A stretch of DNA of 64,000 bases from Williamsia maris (GTDB taxonomy: Bacteria > Actinomycetota > Actinomycetes > Mycobacteriales > Mycobacteriaceae): assembly GCF_024171815.1 (NCBI RefSeq), contig NZ_JAMTCJ010000004.1, positions 889,491-953,490 on the forward strand. Direction: 5' to 3'. Made by a program: the position numbers and the translations under genes. Positions 46,249 through 57,429 of the stretch are shown here, piece by piece; within the stretch, counting starts at the first letter, position 1; each line of letters begins with the position of its first letter. The notes beneath the pieces were generated by a model. It searched no databases. It saw nothing but the letters and a program-made list of their open reading frames with translations, and was not told the DNA's origin.

Positions 46249-46650
46249 TCAGCTGTCCCGCTGCATGGTCGCCCACAGACCGGCGGACTGGAGTTTGCGC
46301 ACGTCGATCTCCATCTTGTCGCGATCCCCGCTGGAGACCACCGCCTTGCCCTCGGTGTGCACCAGCATCATCAGCTGCGACGCCCGTGACTCCGAGTAGC
46401 CGAACACCTTCTGGAAGACGAACGTCACGTAGCGCATCAGGTTGACCGGGTCGTCCCACACGATCGTCACCCACGGACGGTCGATCGCGGTGCCGGCGTC
46501 GGCCGTGTCGGGTTCGGCCACCGCGGTACCCGCCGGGGTAGCCTCATCCTGACCGTCGAGTGTGATCCGACGCTCCGATCTGGCCTCGGTCCGGCGATCA
46601 ACCGGCCCTGCTGCGGTGCGTACGCGTGCGGTCGTCATCAGTCCGCGCAT
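46249..46650 (-). CDS. clpS: ATP-dependent Clp protease adaptor ClpS
   Basis: N-end-rule adaptor that hands substrates to ClpC1/ClpP. The core [21 protein letters not shown] and HTEGKAVV is canonical; the N-terminal tail before it is longer than usual and acidic to neutral. ATG at 46650 (133 residues); ATG at 46638 is possible. Divergent from pncB with only 13 bases between starts, so at least one transcript must be nearly leaderless. Confidence 0.94.
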   Translation of the reverse strand: MRGLMTTARVRTAAGPVDRRTEARSERRITLDGQDEATPAGTAVAEPDTADAGTAIDRPWVTIVWDDPVNLMRYVTFVFQKVFGYSESRASQLMMLVHTEGKAVVSSGDRDKMEIDVRKLQSAGLWATMQRDS

Positions 46651-46663
46651 GGCCCCAGGGTAG

Positions 46664-47974
46664 GTGATTGTGAGCGCCGAGAACACAGCGATGTTCACCG
46701 ATCGGTATGAACTGACGATGGTGTCAGCCGCCCTGCGGGACGGCACCGCCCATCGTTCGTGCACGTTCGAGGTGTTCGCCCGACGTCTCCCCGACGGCCG
46801 CCGTTTCGGTGTCGTGGCCGGTACCGGCCGTGTCGTCGACGCCCTCGCCGGATTCCGGTTCGGCGACGAGCAACTGCGTGCGCTCGCCGATTCCGTGGAC
46901 GCCGACACCCTCGACTGGTTGCGCGACTACCGCTTCACCGGCTCGATCGACGGCTACCGCGAGGGCGAGCTGTTCTTCCCCGGATCCCCCATCCTGAGCG
47001 TCCGCTCCACGTTCGCCGAGGCGGTGCTGCTCGAGACGCTGGTGCTGTCGGTACTCAACCACGACAGCGCCATCGCCTCGGCCGCAGCCCGCATGGTGAC
47101 CGCGGCCGGGAGCCGACCGATCATCGAGATGGGCTCGCGTCGGACCCACGAGTCCGCGGCGGTGGCCAGCGCACGCGCGGCGTACCTGGCCGGGATGGCG
47201 TCGACGTCGAACCTCGAGGCGACGCGGCGCTACGGCGTCCCCGGCGCGGGCACCAGCGCCCACTCGTTCACCCTCGCCCACACCGGTCCGGACGGCCCCG
47301 ACGAGCGCGCCGCGTTCGCCGCGCAGATCGACGCCCTCGGCGTCGGGACCACATTGCTCGTCGACACCTACGACATCACCCAGGGCGTGATCAACGCGAT
47401 CGAGGTCGCGGGGACCGGACTCGGCGGTGTCCGCATCGACTCCGGCGACCTCGGGGTGCTGGCCCGGCAGGTGCGCGCGCAACTCGACGATCTCGGCGCA
47501 CACGACACCCGCATCGTCGTCTCCGGCGATCTCGACGAATACGCCATCGCCGCGTTGCGTGCGGAGCCCGTCGACGCCTACGGGGTGGGGACCTCACTGG
47601 TCACCGGCAGCGGCGCGCCCACCGCGGGCATGGTCTACAAGCTGGTCGAGGTCGACGGCATCGGTGTCGCCAAACGATCCAGCCACAAGGAGTCGCGCGG
47701 CGGCGCGAAGGCCGCGGCGCGGTCGGCCCGCTCGACGGGGACCATCGTCGAGGAGATCATCTACCCGGCGGGCGGGTCCGTCCCCGACACCGGCGGGCTC
47801 GCGACGACCGACCTGCAGATCCCGCTGGTCCGCGACGGGCAGCCCGTCGACGGACTCCCCACCCTCACCGAGGGCCGCGATCACCTCGCCGACGCGCTCG
47901 TCAGCCTGCCGTGGGAGGGATTGGGTCTCTCGCGCGGCGAGCCCGCGATCCCCACCCGCTTCGCCCTGCCGTGA
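46664..47974 (+). CDS. pncB: nicotinate phosphoribosyltransferase
   Basis: NAD salvage enzyme converting nicotinate and PRPP to nicotinate mononucleotide. 436 residues with [32 protein letters not shown], the phosphate-binding VRIDSGDLG and [10 protein letters not shown] motifs. It matches Rv1330 (PncB1). GTG at 46664; ATG at 46691 would be short. The stop overlaps dinG (GTGA). Confidence 0.96.
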   Translation: MIVSAENTAMFTDRYELTMVSAALRDGTAHRSCTFEVFARRLPDGRRFGVVAGTGRVVDALAGFRFGDEQLRALADSVDADTLDWLRDYRFTGSIDGYREGELFFPGSPILSVRSTFAEAVLLETLVLSVLNHDSAIASAAARMVTAAGSRPIIEMGSRRTHESAAVASARAAYLAGMASTSNLEATRRYGVPGAGTSAHSFTLAHTGPDGPDERAAFAAQIDALGVGTTLLVDTYDITQGVINAIEVAGTGLGGVRIDSGDLGVLARQVRAQLDDLGAHDTRIVVSGDLDEYAIAALRAEPVDAYGVGTSLVTGSGAPTAGMVYKLVEVDGIGVAKRSSHKESRGGAKAAARSARSTGTIVEEIIYPAGGSVPDTGGLATTDLQIPLVRDGQPVDGLPTLTEGRDHLADALVSLPWEGLGLSRGEPAIPTRFALP

Positions 47975-50025
47975 CCCAGCTGCCCCCGGTCACCACCCTC
48001 CTCGAATCCGCCGTGTCCGCACTCGGCGGAGCGCACCGTGACGGCCAGGTGCGGATGGCGTCGGCGGTGGCGAACGCGATCGACACCGGCGAGCACCTCG
48101 CGGTCCAGGCGGGCACGGGTACCGGCAAGTCGCTGGCCTACCTGGTCCCCGCGCTACGCCACGCGGTCGACTCGGGCACCACGGTGGTCGTCTCCACCGC
48201 CACCATCGCCCTGCAGCGCCAGCTCATCGAGCGCGACCTGCCCCGGCTGGCCAAGGCGCTGACCAAACCCCTGAAACGAGCCCCTACCTTCGCGATCCTG
48301 AAGGGACGGTCGAACTACGTGTGCCTCAACAAGGTGCACAGCGGCGAGGCCGAGGAACAGACCGACGAGCTGTTCGACGCGTTCACCATGTCCCGGGTCG
48401 GGCGCGAGGTGGTCCGGTTGCGCGAATGGGTCAGCGACACCGAGAGCGGCGACCGCGACGAGCTCCCGATCGCGGTCCTCGACCGGTCGTGGAAGCAGAT
48501 CAGCGTCAGCGCCCGTGAATGTCTGGGCGCGACGAACTGCAGCTACGGCACCGACTGCTTCGCCGAGCTGGCCCGGGCTGAGGCGGGATCGGCAGACGTG
48601 GTCGTCACCAACCACGCGATGCTCGCGATCGACGCGATGAGCGGCTTCAACGTCCTGCCCGAGCACGATGTCGTCATCGTCGACGAGGCGCACGAACTCG
48701 TGGACCGGATCACCTCGGTGGCCACCGCGGAGATCTCCCCGGGCACCGTGGCCGGCGTCGCCCGACGGTGCGCGAAGCTCATCGACGAGGAACTCGCCGA
48801 CGACATCTCAGGTGCGGGCGAACTCGTGGCGCAGCTGCTCGACCAGACGCCTCCCGGCCGCTGGACCCGGCTGCCCGACGGCGCGCCGGAGACGTTCGCC
48901 GGTCTCCGCGACCGGCTGTGGCGGGCCCGCTCGGCGATCGGTCCCGCCCGCGGCAACGCCGATCCCGCCGGTGCGGCCGCCCGCTCGGCCGCCATCACCG
49001 CGCTCGACGACCTGCACGACAACGCGGTCCGTCTGCTCGGTGCCTTCGACGAACCGGACGAGTCGAAGCGACGGGACGTCGTGTGGATCGCCGAGGACCT
49101 GGTCCGTGACGAGCGTCGGCGGGTCATCCGTATCGCACCGCTCTCGGTCGGCGGGTTGCTGCGGTCGTCGCTGTTCAACGAGACCACCGCGATCCTCACC
49201 TCCGCGACTCTGACCATCGGCGGCACGTTCGACAACCTGGCCGCGAACTGGGGACTGCCCATCTCCGGGCGCGGCGCCGACACCACCGCTCCGCTGTCCG
49301 ACCTCACCGCGACCGGTTCCTCGGTGCCCGCCGACGGCGACACCTTCCGGTGGCAGGGCGTCGATGTCGGATCGCCGTTCGACTACCGGACCTCGGCGAT
49401 CCTCTACGTCGCCGCGCACCTCGACCCGCCGGGTCGCGCCGGGATCGCGCCGGCGACCATCGACGAGATGGTCGCGCTGATCGAGAGCGCCGGCGGACGC
49501 ACCCTCGGGCTGTTCTCGTCGATCCGTGCCGCCAAGGAGGCCGCCGCACTGGTCCGCGAACGCATCGACCACCCGGTGCTCTGCCAGGGTGAGAACGCCA
49601 CGGGCACGCTGATCTCGCAGTTCGCCGCCGACGAGTCGACGTGTCTGTTCGGGACCCTGTCGCTGTGGCAGGGCGTCGATGTCCCCGGCCCGTCGCTGAG
49701 CCTCGTGCTGATCGACCGGGTGCCGTTCCCCCGACCCGACGATCCGCTGCTCATCGCGCGCCAGGCCGCGGTCGCGGCCCGAGGTGGCAACGGCTTCCTC
49801 GCCGTGGCCGCCAACCACGCGGCGCTGCTGCTGGCGCAGGGCGCGGGCCGACTGCTGCGAGCCACCGACGACCGCGGCGTGGTCGCCGTCCTCGACCCCC
49901 GACTGGTGACCGCCCGCTACGGCGGATACCTGCGCGCATCGCTGCCGCCGTTCTGGCAGACCAGCGACCCGGCCGTGGTCCGCGCCGCGCTCACCCGGTT
50001 GCACACGACGGCGTCGAACGCCTGA
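47971..50025 (+). CDS. ATP-dependent DNA helicase DinG/XPD family
   Basis: SF2 Fe-S helicase, 684 residues. Walker A GTGTGKS at 48-54, the four Fe-S cysteines (NYVCLNK, RECLG, TNCSYGTDC), DEAH box VDEAHELVD, and the C-terminal helicase motifs SATLTIGG, LGTLSLWQGVDVPG and QGAGRLLR. GTG start overlapping pncB. It matches Rv1329c. A role in replication-fork and R-loop processing is known for the family. Confidence 0.95.
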   Translation: MTQLPPVTTLLESAVSALGGAHRDGQVRMASAVANAIDTGEHLAVQAGTGTGKSLAYLVPALRHAVDSGTTVVVSTATIALQRQLIERDLPRLAKALTKPLKRAPTFAILKGRSNYVCLNKVHSGEAEEQTDELFDAFTMSRVGREVVRLREWVSDTESGDRDELPIAVLDRSWKQISVSARECLGATNCSYGTDCFAELARAEAGSADVVVTNHAMLAIDAMSGFNVLPEHDVVIVDEAHELVDRITSVATAEISPGTVAGVARRCAKLIDEELADDISGAGELVAQLLDQTPPGRWTRLPDGAPETFAGLRDRLWRARSAIGPARGNADPAGAAARSAAITALDDLHDNAVRLLGAFDEPDESKRRDVVWIAEDLVRDERRRVIRIAPLSVGGLLRSSLFNETTAILTSATLTIGGTFDNLAANWGLPISGRGADTTAPLSDLTATGSSVPADGDTFRWQGVDVGSPFDYRTSAILYVAAHLDPPGRAGIAPATIDEMVALIESAGGRTLGLFSSIRAAKEAAALVRERIDHPVLCQGENATGTLISQFAADESTCLFGTLSLWQGVDVPGPSLSLVLIDRVPFPRPDDPLLIARQAAVAARGGNGFLAVAANHAALLLAQGAGRLLRATDDRGVVAVLDPRLVTARYGGYLRASLPPFWQTSDPAVVRAALTRLHTTASNA

Positions 50026-50163
50026 CGAGGTGCCCAACAGGCCGTCCTCCCGCCAAAGTCCCGGTCATCCCCTACGGTTGAGTGGGGCCGATGCGAAGTC
50101 GGTCGACGCTGACCCCGCCGACGGCACGGGTCAGCAACCGGTGAGGCGAAGGGTGGCGAACGG

Positions 50164-52182
50164 GTGATTGGGCGCATCGGCATAGATGACATCGAGCCGG
50201 TGGTATCCGCGGGACAGTTCGCGGCCAAAGCCGTTGTCGGCGAATATTTCCCGGTCAGCGCCACGGTCTGGCGCGAGGGTCACGACGCGGTCGCGGCGAC
50301 GCTGCACGTCGAGGGACCGGTCCGCGGGTCGGTCCTCGAGTCGCCGATGTATCCCGCCCACGAGCCCGACACCTACAACGGCGCGTTCATCCCGGACGCG
50401 CCCGGTTACTGGTCGTTCCGGATCGATGCGTGGAGCGACCCGTACACGACGTGGAACAGCGCGGTCACCAAGAAGCTCGACGCCGGTCAAGACGCCACCG
50501 AACTGGCCAACGACCTCGAGTCCGGTGCGCGGCTGCTCGAGCGCGCGGCCGACGGGGTGCCACCCACCGACCGACAGTTGCTCACCGACGCGGTCGAGGC
50601 GTTGCGGTCCGACCACGATCTCGCCGTACGCGTCCGCCCCGCGCTCGCACCGGAGGTGGTGCGCCTGCTGAGCGACCACCCGGTGCGCGACCTGGTCACC
50701 AAGAGCCGCTCGTTCCGGGTGTGGGTGGACCGCACCCGGGCCCTGTTCGGGTCCTGGTACGAGATGTTCCCGCGCTCCACCGGCGGCTGGGACAACGACG
50801 GACGCCCGGTGCACGGCACCTTCCTCACCGCCGCACAGGATCTGCCTCGGATCGCCGACATGGGTTTCGACGTCGTCTACCTCCCGCCGATCCACCCCAT
50901 CGGCGAGATGAACCGCAAGGGACCCAACAACACCCTGACCCCCGGACCGGACGACCCCGGCTCACCGTGGGCCATCGGATCCGCGCACGGCGGTCACGAC
51001 GCCATCCACCCGCAGCTGGGCTCCGAGGAGGACTTCGGCTACCTGCTGGCGCGGGCGGACGAGCTGGGCATGGAGATCGCCATCGACCTCGCCCTGCAGT
51101 GCGCGCCGGACCATCCCTGGGCACTCGACCATCCGGATTGGTTCTATGTACAGCCCGACGGCACCATCGCGTTCGCCGAGAACCCGCCGAAGAAGTACCA
51201 GGACATCTACCCGCTCAACTTCGACGACGACCGCGCGGGCATCTACCGCGCCGTACTCGACGTGGTCCTGCACTGGGTGTCGTTGGGCGTCAAGATCTTC
51301 CGCGTGGACAATCCGCACACCAAGCCCGGGGACTTCTGGGAGTGGCTGATCTCCGAGGTCAAAAAGCGCGACCGCGACGTGTTGTTCCTCTCGGAGGCCT
51401 TCACCCGCCCGGCCCGGCTCTACGGGCTGGCCAAACTCGGGTTCACGCAGTCGTACACGTATTTCACCTGGCGGGTCGCGAAGTGGGAGCTGACCGAGTT
51501 CGGCACCGAGATCGCCGAGCACGCCGACGTCGCCCGGCCGAACCTGTTCGTCAACACCCCGGACATCCTGCACGAGACGCTGCAGTACGGCGGGCCCGGG
51601 ATGTTCGCTCTCCGTGCGGCTCTCGCCGCCACGCTCGCGCCGACATGGGGCGTCTACAGCGGGTACGAGCTGTTCGAGGGCGACGCCGTCCACCCCGGCA
51701 GCGAGGAGTACCTCGACTCCGAGAAGTACGAGCTGCGTCCCCGCGACTACAAGGCGGCGTCCTCGCGTGGCGACTCGCTCGAGCCGTGGATCACCTCACT
51801 CAACTCCATCCGTCGCCGTCACCCAGCGCTCCAGCAGCTCCGCAACATCACCTTCCACCACGTCGAGAACGACGCGCTGATCGCGTACTCGAAGTTCGAC
51901 CCCGCCACCGGTGATCTCGTCGTGGTCGTGATCAACCTCAACCCGTTCGGCGCCGAGGAGTCGACCCTCTGGCTCGACATGCCCGCGATCGGACACGACT
52001 GGTCGGACCGCTTCTCCGGTGTCGACGAGGTGACCGGCGAGAACTTCCACTGGGGTCAGGCCAACTACGTCCGACTGGAACCGTGGCGTCAGGTCGCGCA
52101 CATCGTCGCGCTGCAACCGATCACCCCGGACACCGCCGCCCGACTGGCGTTCCGACTCCCCGAGAGGCAAGCGAGCTCATGA
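50164..52182 (+). CDS. glgE: alpha-1,4-glucan:maltose-1-phosphate maltosyltransferase
   Basis: GH13 enzyme that extends alpha-glucan with maltose-1-phosphate from trehalose. 672 residues (M. tuberculosis 701). Nucleophile Asp in [10 protein letters not shown] near 382 and acid Glu in LFLSEAF near 411; ends in the family region [17 protein letters not shown] start after GGTGG; a TACGGT box near 50071 may be the promoter. The stop overlaps glgB. Unlike M. tuberculosis there is no glgP between dinG and glgE. Confidence 0.96.
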   Translation: MIGRIGIDDIEPVVSAGQFAAKAVVGEYFPVSATVWREGHDAVAATLHVEGPVRGSVLESPMYPAHEPDTYNGAFIPDAPGYWSFRIDAWSDPYTTWNSAVTKKLDAGQDATELANDLESGARLLERAADGVPPTDRQLLTDAVEALRSDHDLAVRVRPALAPEVVRLLSDHPVRDLVTKSRSFRVWVDRTRALFGSWYEMFPRSTGGWDNDGRPVHGTFLTAAQDLPRIADMGFDVVYLPPIHPIGEMNRKGPNNTLTPGPDDPGSPWAIGSAHGGHDAIHPQLGSEEDFGYLLARADELGMEIAIDLALQCAPDHPWALDHPDWFYVQPDGTIAFAENPPKKYQDIYPLNFDDDRAGIYRAVLDVVLHWVSLGVKIFRVDNPHTKPGDFWEWLISEVKKRDRDVLFLSEAFTRPARLYGLAKLGFTQSYTYFTWRVAKWELTEFGTEIAEHADVARPNLFVNTPDILHETLQYGGPGMFALRAALAATLAPTWGVYSGYELFEGDAVHPGSEEYLDSEKYELRPRDYKAASSRGDSLEPWITSLNSIRRRHPALQQLRNITFHHVENDALIAYSKFDPATGDLVVVVINLNPFGAEESTLWLDMPAIGHDWSDRFSGVDEVTGENFHWGQANYVRLEPWRQVAHIVALQPITPDTAARLAFRLPERQASS

Positions 52183-54389
52183 GCACCATCGACGCGGCCA
52201 TGCCGGCCCAGGACCTCCACCGGCTACGGGTCGGTACCCATCACGACCCGCACTCGGTGCTCGGGGCGCATCCCGTTCCGGGCCACACCATCCTGCGGAC
52301 GCTGCGTCCGGACGCGAGCGCCGTCGTCGCGGTCATCGGCGGCGAGGACCACCCGATGCAGCGGCAGGCCGACGGCCTGTTCGTCGTCGCCGTCCCCTAC
52401 GCCGATCTGATCGACTACCGCTACCGCGTCACCTATCCGGCCGCCGACGGCACCACCACCGACTACCTGGTCGCCGACGGCTACCGGTTCCTGCCCAGTC
52501 TCGGTGAGCTCGATCTGCACCTGTTCGCAGAGGGCCGTCACGAGCGCCTCTGGGACATCCTCGGTGCGCACCTGCGCAGCTACGACACCCCCGACGGAAC
52601 CGTCACCGGCACCTCGTTCGCGGTGTGGGCGCCCAACGCCCGCGGCATCACCCTGATCGGGTCGTTCGACGGGTGGGCGGGTCGGAGCACCCCGATGCGG
52701 TCGCTCGGGTCCAGCGGGGTGTGGGAGGTGTTCGTCCCCGACATCGGCGCCGGGACGCGTTACAAGTTCCGCATCGTCGGCAGCGACGGCGTCACCCGGG
52801 AAAAGGCCGACCCGATGGCGCGGCGCACCGAACTGCCGCCGGCGACGGCGTCGATCGTCGACGACACCGACCACGTCTGGGACGACGCGGCGTGGATCGA
52901 GGCGCGGGCACAGCTCGTGCCGACCGACGAGGCGATGAGCGTCTACGAGGTACATCTCGGGTCGTGGCGGCAGGGGCTCGACTACCGCCAACTGGCCGTC
53001 GAGCTCGGCGACTATGTCGTCGCGATGGGCTACACCCACGTCGAACTGCTACCGGTCGCCGAGTTCCCGTTCGGCGGGTCGTGGGGTTATCAGGTCACGT
53101 CGTACTACGCACCGACGTCGCGCTTCGGTAGCCCGGACGACTTCCGACACTTCGTCGATCACCTGCACGCGCTCGGGGTCGGCGTTCTCGTCGACTGGGT
53201 GCCGGCACACTTCCCCAAGGACGAGTGGGCGCTGGCGCGGTTCGACGGGCAGCCGCTCTACGAGCACGGCGACCCCACCCGTGGTGAGCAACTCGACTGG
53301 GGCACCTACGTGTTCGACTTCGGGCGCAGCGAGGTCCGTAACTTCCTCGTCGCCAACGCGCTGTTCTGGTTCGACCAGTTCCACATCGACGGTCTGCGGG
53401 TCGACGCGGTCGCGTCGATGCTCTACCTCGACTACTCGCGGCCCGACGGCGGGTGGACGCCGAACATCTACGGCGGGCGGGAGAACCTCGAGGCGGTGCA
53501 GTTCCTGCAGGAGATGAACGCGACCGTGCACAAGTACCACCCCGGGGTGGTGACCGTGGCCGAGGAGTCGACGTCGTGGCCCGGCGTCACGCGGACCACG
53601 AACCTCGGCGGTCTGGGTTTCTCCATGAAGTGGAACATGGGCTGGATGCACGACACCCTGGGCTTCCTCGGCCGGGATCAGGTGCACCGCAGCCATCACC
53701 ACCACGAGATCACCTTCTCGCTGATGTACGCCTGGAGCGAGAACTTCGTCCTGCCGATCAGCCACGACGAGGTCGTGCACGGCAAGGGCACGCTGTGGAG
53801 TCGCATGCCCGGCGACTCGCACGCCAAGGCCGCGGGCGTCCGCGTGGCGCTGGCGTACATGTGGGCCCACCCAGGCAAGCAACTGCTGTTCATGGGCCAG
53901 GACTTCGGGCAGGTCGCCGAGTGGTCCGAGGAGCGCAGCCTCGACTGGGATCAGCGCACCGGCTGGGAGGGCGAGTTGCACACCGGTATCGAGTCACTGG
54001 TGGCCGACCTGAACCGCGTCTACCGCGCGACCCCGGCGCTCTACTCCCAGGACACCTCACCCAACGGCTATTCCTGGATCGACGCCAACGACACCGCCGG
54101 CAACATCATCAGCTTCCTGCGGTTCGGCTCCGACGGAAGCGTCGTCGCGTGCCTGTTCAACTTCTCCGGCGTGACACGCACCGATTACCGTGTCGGACTG
54201 CCGGTCTCGGGCACCTGGGTCGAGGTCCTCAACACCGACTCGCCGCACTACGCGGGGTCGGGCGAGGGCAACATGGGTGCCGTCGAGGCCGACGGCGACC
54301 CGTGGCACGGTCGTCCCGCCTCGGCGCGGATGACCCTGCCCGCCAACGGTGCGATCTGGTTCGCCCCGGCGACGGGCCTGGCCACCTAG
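52179..54389 (+). CDS. glgB: 1,4-alpha-glucan branching enzyme
   Basis: GH13 branching enzyme, 736 residues, acting with GlgE on glycogen or methylglucose/capsular glucan. Two N-terminal CBM48-like segments ([26 protein letters not shown]), catalytic Asp in [10 protein letters not shown], Glu in VTVAEEST and Asp in ISHDEVVHG. The ATG overlaps the glgE stop (ATGA). Ends 28 bases before a convergent gene, with a run of nine C between them. Confidence 0.97.
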   Translation: MSTIDAAMPAQDLHRLRVGTHHDPHSVLGAHPVPGHTILRTLRPDASAVVAVIGGEDHPMQRQADGLFVVAVPYADLIDYRYRVTYPAADGTTTDYLVADGYRFLPSLGELDLHLFAEGRHERLWDILGAHLRSYDTPDGTVTGTSFAVWAPNARGITLIGSFDGWAGRSTPMRSLGSSGVWEVFVPDIGAGTRYKFRIVGSDGVTREKADPMARRTELPPATASIVDDTDHVWDDAAWIEARAQLVPTDEAMSVYEVHLGSWRQGLDYRQLAVELGDYVVAMGYTHVELLPVAEFPFGGSWGYQVTSYYAPTSRFGSPDDFRHFVDHLHALGVGVLVDWVPAHFPKDEWALARFDGQPLYEHGDPTRGEQLDWGTYVFDFGRSEVRNFLVANALFWFDQFHIDGLRVDAVASMLYLDYSRPDGGWTPNIYGGRENLEAVQFLQEMNATVHKYHPGVVTVAEESTSWPGVTRTTNLGGLGFSMKWNMGWMHDTLGFLGRDQVHRSHHHHEITFSLMYAWSENFVLPISHDEVVHGKGTLWSRMPGDSHAKAAGVRVALAYMWAHPGKQLLFMGQDFGQVAEWSEERSLDWDQRTGWEGELHTGIESLVADLNRVYRATPALYSQDTSPNGYSWIDANDTAGNIISFLRFGSDGSVVACLFNFSGVTRTDYRVGLPVSGTWVEVLNTDSPHYAGSGEGNMGAVEADGDPWHGRPASARMTLPANGAIWFAPATGLAT

Positions 54390-54417
54390 TCGACGCCCCC
54401 CCCCGATTCGCCGAGGG

Positions 54418-55395
54418 TCAGTACAGGGCGCTGGCGAGCTTGCGTCGCGCCGAGACCACGTACGGCTCGGCGGGATCGAACAGCTCGAACAGCGACAGCA
54501 GTCGGGTGCGGACCTGTGACCGCTCGTCGCCGCTGGTCGCGCGGACGAGTGCGATGAGCCGGTCGAAGGCGTCGTCGGGTCGTTGGCTGAGCAGCAACAC
54601 GTCGGCGGCGGCGAACTGCGCCTCGATGTCGCCAGGCCCGGCGGTGTCGACCACGGCGGGATCGTGGCTCTGCGCGCGGATGACGAACTCGACGTTGCGG
54701 GCCGCCGACGCCGCCTCGATGTTGGTCGGATCCGCCTCGGCGAGTGCGTGATACGCGGCCACCGCACCCTCGAGGTCACCGTCGTCGAGCAGGGCTTCGG
54801 CTGCGGCCATGCCCGGGTCCTCGACCTCGGCCGGCTCGGACGCCTCGGCCGCGGGCAGTCCGGTGAGCTGGTCGCCCACCTTGCCCATGATCTCGTCGAC
54901 CCACGCGGTGATCTGTGCCGCCGGCTGCACGCCCTGGAACGCGGCGACCGGCTGACCGAGCGCGATCGCGACCACGGTCGGGACCGACTGCACGCCGAAC
55001 GCCTGCGCGATCCGCGGATTGGCGTCGATGTCGATCTTCGCGAGGATCCACGCGCCGTCCGCCTCGGTCGCCAGCTTCTCCAGCAGCGGCGAGAGCTGCT
55101 TGCACGGTTCGCACCAGGTCGCCCAGAGGTCGACGAGCACGAGGACCTGCTCGGAACGGGCGAGCACCTCGGTCTCGAACGTCGCCTCCGACACCTCGAC
55201 GACCAACGGAACGGTCGGGGCCGACCCAGCTGGATCGGTTCCCGTCGCGTCCGCGACGGGCGGACGCGACGGAGCGGCCGGCCGGGTACGCGCGGCATCG
55301 GCTCGTTCTTTGAGTACGGACAGGTCAACCGCGCCGGTCATGGCGGCCGCGCGGGCGACGGCACCGGCGGGAGGACGTTGCTGGGGTCGGCTCAC
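54418..55395 (-). CDS. thioredoxin-TPR chaperone-like protein (CnoX/Rv1324-like)
   Basis: 325 residues: a disordered N-terminus, a thioredoxin fold with WATWCEPCKQLSP and cis-Pro VPT, and a C-terminal helical repeat domain (ALLDDGDLEGAVAAYHALAEADPTNIEAA). CnoX proteins hold unfolded proteins for GroEL. The active motif is CEPC instead of CGPC. GTG start, overlapping the MFS stop (GTGA). Confidence 0.87.
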   Translation of the reverse strand: MSRPQQRPPAGAVARAAAMTGAVDLSVLKERADAARTRPAAPSRPPVADATGTDPAGSAPTVPLVVEVSEATFETEVLARSEQVLVLVDLWATWCEPCKQLSPLLEKLATEADGAWILAKIDIDANPRIAQAFGVQSVPTVVAIALGQPVAAFQGVQPAAQITAWVDEIMGKVGDQLTGLPAAEASEPAEVEDPGMAAAEALLDDGDLEGAVAAYHALAEADPTNIEAASAARNVEFVIRAQSHDPAVVDTAGPGDIEAQFAAADVLLLSQRPDDAFDRLIALVRATSGDERSQVRTRLLSLFELFDPAEPYVVSARRKLASALY

Positions 55396-56636
55396 ACATC
55401 CAGTTTGGCACGAGCGGTGGCATCGGATCCACGCGGCGCACGACCGCTCGTGCGGACGACGCCGGCGGCGACGGCACCGAACGCCATGGCCGCGGCGGCC
55501 AGCCACAGGGCCGTTCCCAGGGTGAAGGTGTGGCTGATCGGACCGATCAGCGCCGGCCCGGCCAACATGCCGAGATAGCCGCTGCCGACGACCGTCGAGA
55601 TGACGCGGCCGCTGGGCTCGGCGGTCACGTTGCCCGCTGCGGTGAACAGTTGCGGGACGCCGCCCGCGACCCCGATGCCGAACACCGCCCAGCCGAGGAT
55701 GGCGACGGCGGGTGCCGGCGCGCAGATGACCACGGTCATGCCGAGAACCGCGGTGAGGGCGCCGCCGCGGACGACCGCGACCGGTCCGAACCGTGCGGTC
55801 ACGGCGTCGGCGGCGAACCGGCCGATGAGCATCGTGGCGCTGAAGGCACCGAACGCGACCGCACCCGCGGCGTCGGAGGTACCGAACCGTTCGACCAGGT
55901 GCAGTGCGCTCCAGTCGTACGCGGTGCCCTCGGCCAGCATCAAGGCGAAGGCGACCAACGCCATCAGCGCGACCCGTCCGCGCAGACCCGGCGGGAATCG
56001 CTTGCGCGAGATCGGATCGCCGGACGGGACCGGATCCGCGCCGTTACCTGCGCGTCCGGCGACCAGGAACGGCCGCGTCGCCAGCACCCCGACCGTCGAC
56101 ACCGCGGCCACCGTGCCGACGGTCGCGGCCACGGGGATGTCGAGGAACAGTCCCACCGCCGCGATCCCGGACCCCACCAACCCGCCGACGGAGAAGTAGG
56201 CGTGGAACGACGACATGACGGGACGACCGTAGGCCTGCTCGATGACGACGGCCTGCGAGTTCATCGACACGTCGAGCGCACCGTTGCCGAAACCGAACAC
56301 CGCCAGCGCGACCGCGAGCTGGAGCGCGGAATCGGCGAAGACCGGACCGAGTGTCGACACCGCGAGCATCAGGGCACCCGCGATGGTGAGACCGCGCGAG
56401 CCCCACCGGTCGATCAACGGGCCGCAGAGCTGCATCCCCACGAACGCCGAGCCGCCGAGGATGAGGAGGAGTCCCCCGAGGGTGGTGTGGTCGACGCCGG
56501 TCCGGTCGGAGATGACCGGGATGTGCGACACCCACATCGACGCCAGGAAGCCGTTGATGCCGAACACCGCCGACACCGAGATCCGCTGTCCCCGCAGTCG
56601 ACGCGTCACCGGTGGTGACGCCGTGGACACGCTCAT
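55392..56636 (-). CDS. MFS transporter, YbjJ/FucP-like
   Basis: 414-residue membrane protein with about 12 helices and the loop CGPLIDRWGSRG. The substrate is unknown; MFS members of this branch carry sugars or drugs. The ATG overlaps the stop of the upstream thiamine-binding gene, and its own stop overlaps the thioredoxin gene, so the three are one translationally coupled operon. Confidence 0.88.
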   Translation of the reverse strand: MSVSTASPPVTRRLRGQRISVSAVFGINGFLASMWVSHIPVISDRTGVDHTTLGGLLLILGGSAFVGMQLCGPLIDRWGSRGLTIAGALMLAVSTLGPVFADSALQLAVALAVFGFGNGALDVSMNSQAVVIEQAYGRPVMSSFHAYFSVGGLVGSGIAAVGLFLDIPVAATVGTVAAVSTVGVLATRPFLVAGRAGNGADPVPSGDPISRKRFPPGLRGRVALMALVAFALMLAEGTAYDWSALHLVERFGTSDAAGAVAFGAFSATMLIGRFAADAVTARFGPVAVVRGGALTAVLGMTVVICAPAPAVAILGWAVFGIGVAGGVPQLFTAAGNVTAEPSGRVISTVVGSGYLGMLAGPALIGPISHTFTLGTALWLAAAAMAFGAVAAGVVRTSGRAPRGSDATARAKLDV

Positions 56637-56938
56637 TCGAGGTGTCGGTCGACGCGTTCGACCTTGGCGGTCAGCTGATCGTCGAATCCGGGGCGGATGT
56701 CGGCCTTGAGCACCAGCGACACCCGGGGCGCGAGGGCGGCGACCGCGTCGGTGGCCGCCTTCACGACCGCCATCACCTCATCCCACTCGCCCTCGAGATA
56801 GGTGAACATCGCGGTGGTCTGATGGCTCACGCCGGACTCGCGCACGACACGGACGGCGGCGGCGACCGCGGCACTCATCCCGCCGTCGGCATCCACCGAG
56901 TCGGCACCGGACGGGGCAAGGCTGAAGGCGACGATCAT
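56633..56938 (-). CDS. thiamine-binding protein, MTH1187/YkoF family
   Basis: 101 residues forming a ferredoxin-like fold: MIVAFSLAPSG, the acidic-hydrophobic TTAMFTYLEGEWDEVM and VSLVLKADIRPG. Members bind thiamine or HMP and may belong to uptake. Coupled to the downstream MFS gene by an ATGA overlap. Confidence 0.87.
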   Translation of the reverse strand: MIVAFSLAPSGADSVDADGGMSAAVAAAVRVVRESGVSHQTTAMFTYLEGEWDEVMAVVKAATDAVAALAPRVSLVLKADIRPGFDDQLTAKVERVDRHLE

Positions 56939-56986
56939 GGGTCAACGGTCACATGCACGCAGCGCCGACCGCAACCGGCAGGCCGA

Positions 56987-57373
56987 TCAGGCCGGCCGGC
57001 CCTCGACCGCCGACGACAGCTCGGCCAGATGACCGTTGCGAGCAGCCCAGCGCTCGAAGACGATCGTGCCGAACGGCGGGATGCTCGAGATCAGCGCGAG
57101 CACGACGACCGGGACACGGAACTCCCGGGCTCCTCCGAGACGTATCGGCACGTCAGTCCGCCACTTCAGCGACATCGCCGTGACGATCGAGACGATCACG
57201 AACACCACGAAGACGATGCCGTGGACCATGCCGGGCACGGCCACCGCCTCGGTGTGTCCGAGCACCCACTTGAAGAACATCGCGATCAGCAGTGCCAACC
57301 ACGTGATGGCCTCGAGAACCGCGATGAAGCGGAATCGCTTGGCCGTGGTGCGCAGGTCGAAGAAGTTGCTCAT
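56987..57373 (-). CDS. DUF3817 membrane protein
   Basis: 128 residues with three to four hydrophobic segments: FRFIAVLEAITWLALLIAMFFKWV, GMVHGIVFVVFVIVSIVTAM and VPVVVLALISSIPPFGTIVFE. It is the second DUF3817 protein in the window but differs clearly in sequence from the one at 38707. Function unknown. Confidence 0.85.
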   Translation of the reverse strand: MSNFFDLRTTAKRFRFIAVLEAITWLALLIAMFFKWVLGHTEAVAVPGMVHGIVFVVFVIVSIVTAMSLKWRTDVPIRLGGAREFRVPVVVLALISSIPPFGTIVFERWAARNGHLAELSSAVEGRPA

Positions 57374-57429
57374 GCCGACCATTGTGCCCGATCCGGGGCG
57401 GTGATACTACGCGCGGTAGTAGGAGCGGG

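Noticed and set aside
54396..54404. phase-variable poly-C tract
   Set aside because: The run of nine C lies between two convergent genes and not in a coding start or promoter, so a switch is unlikely; it may be a sequencing artefact.
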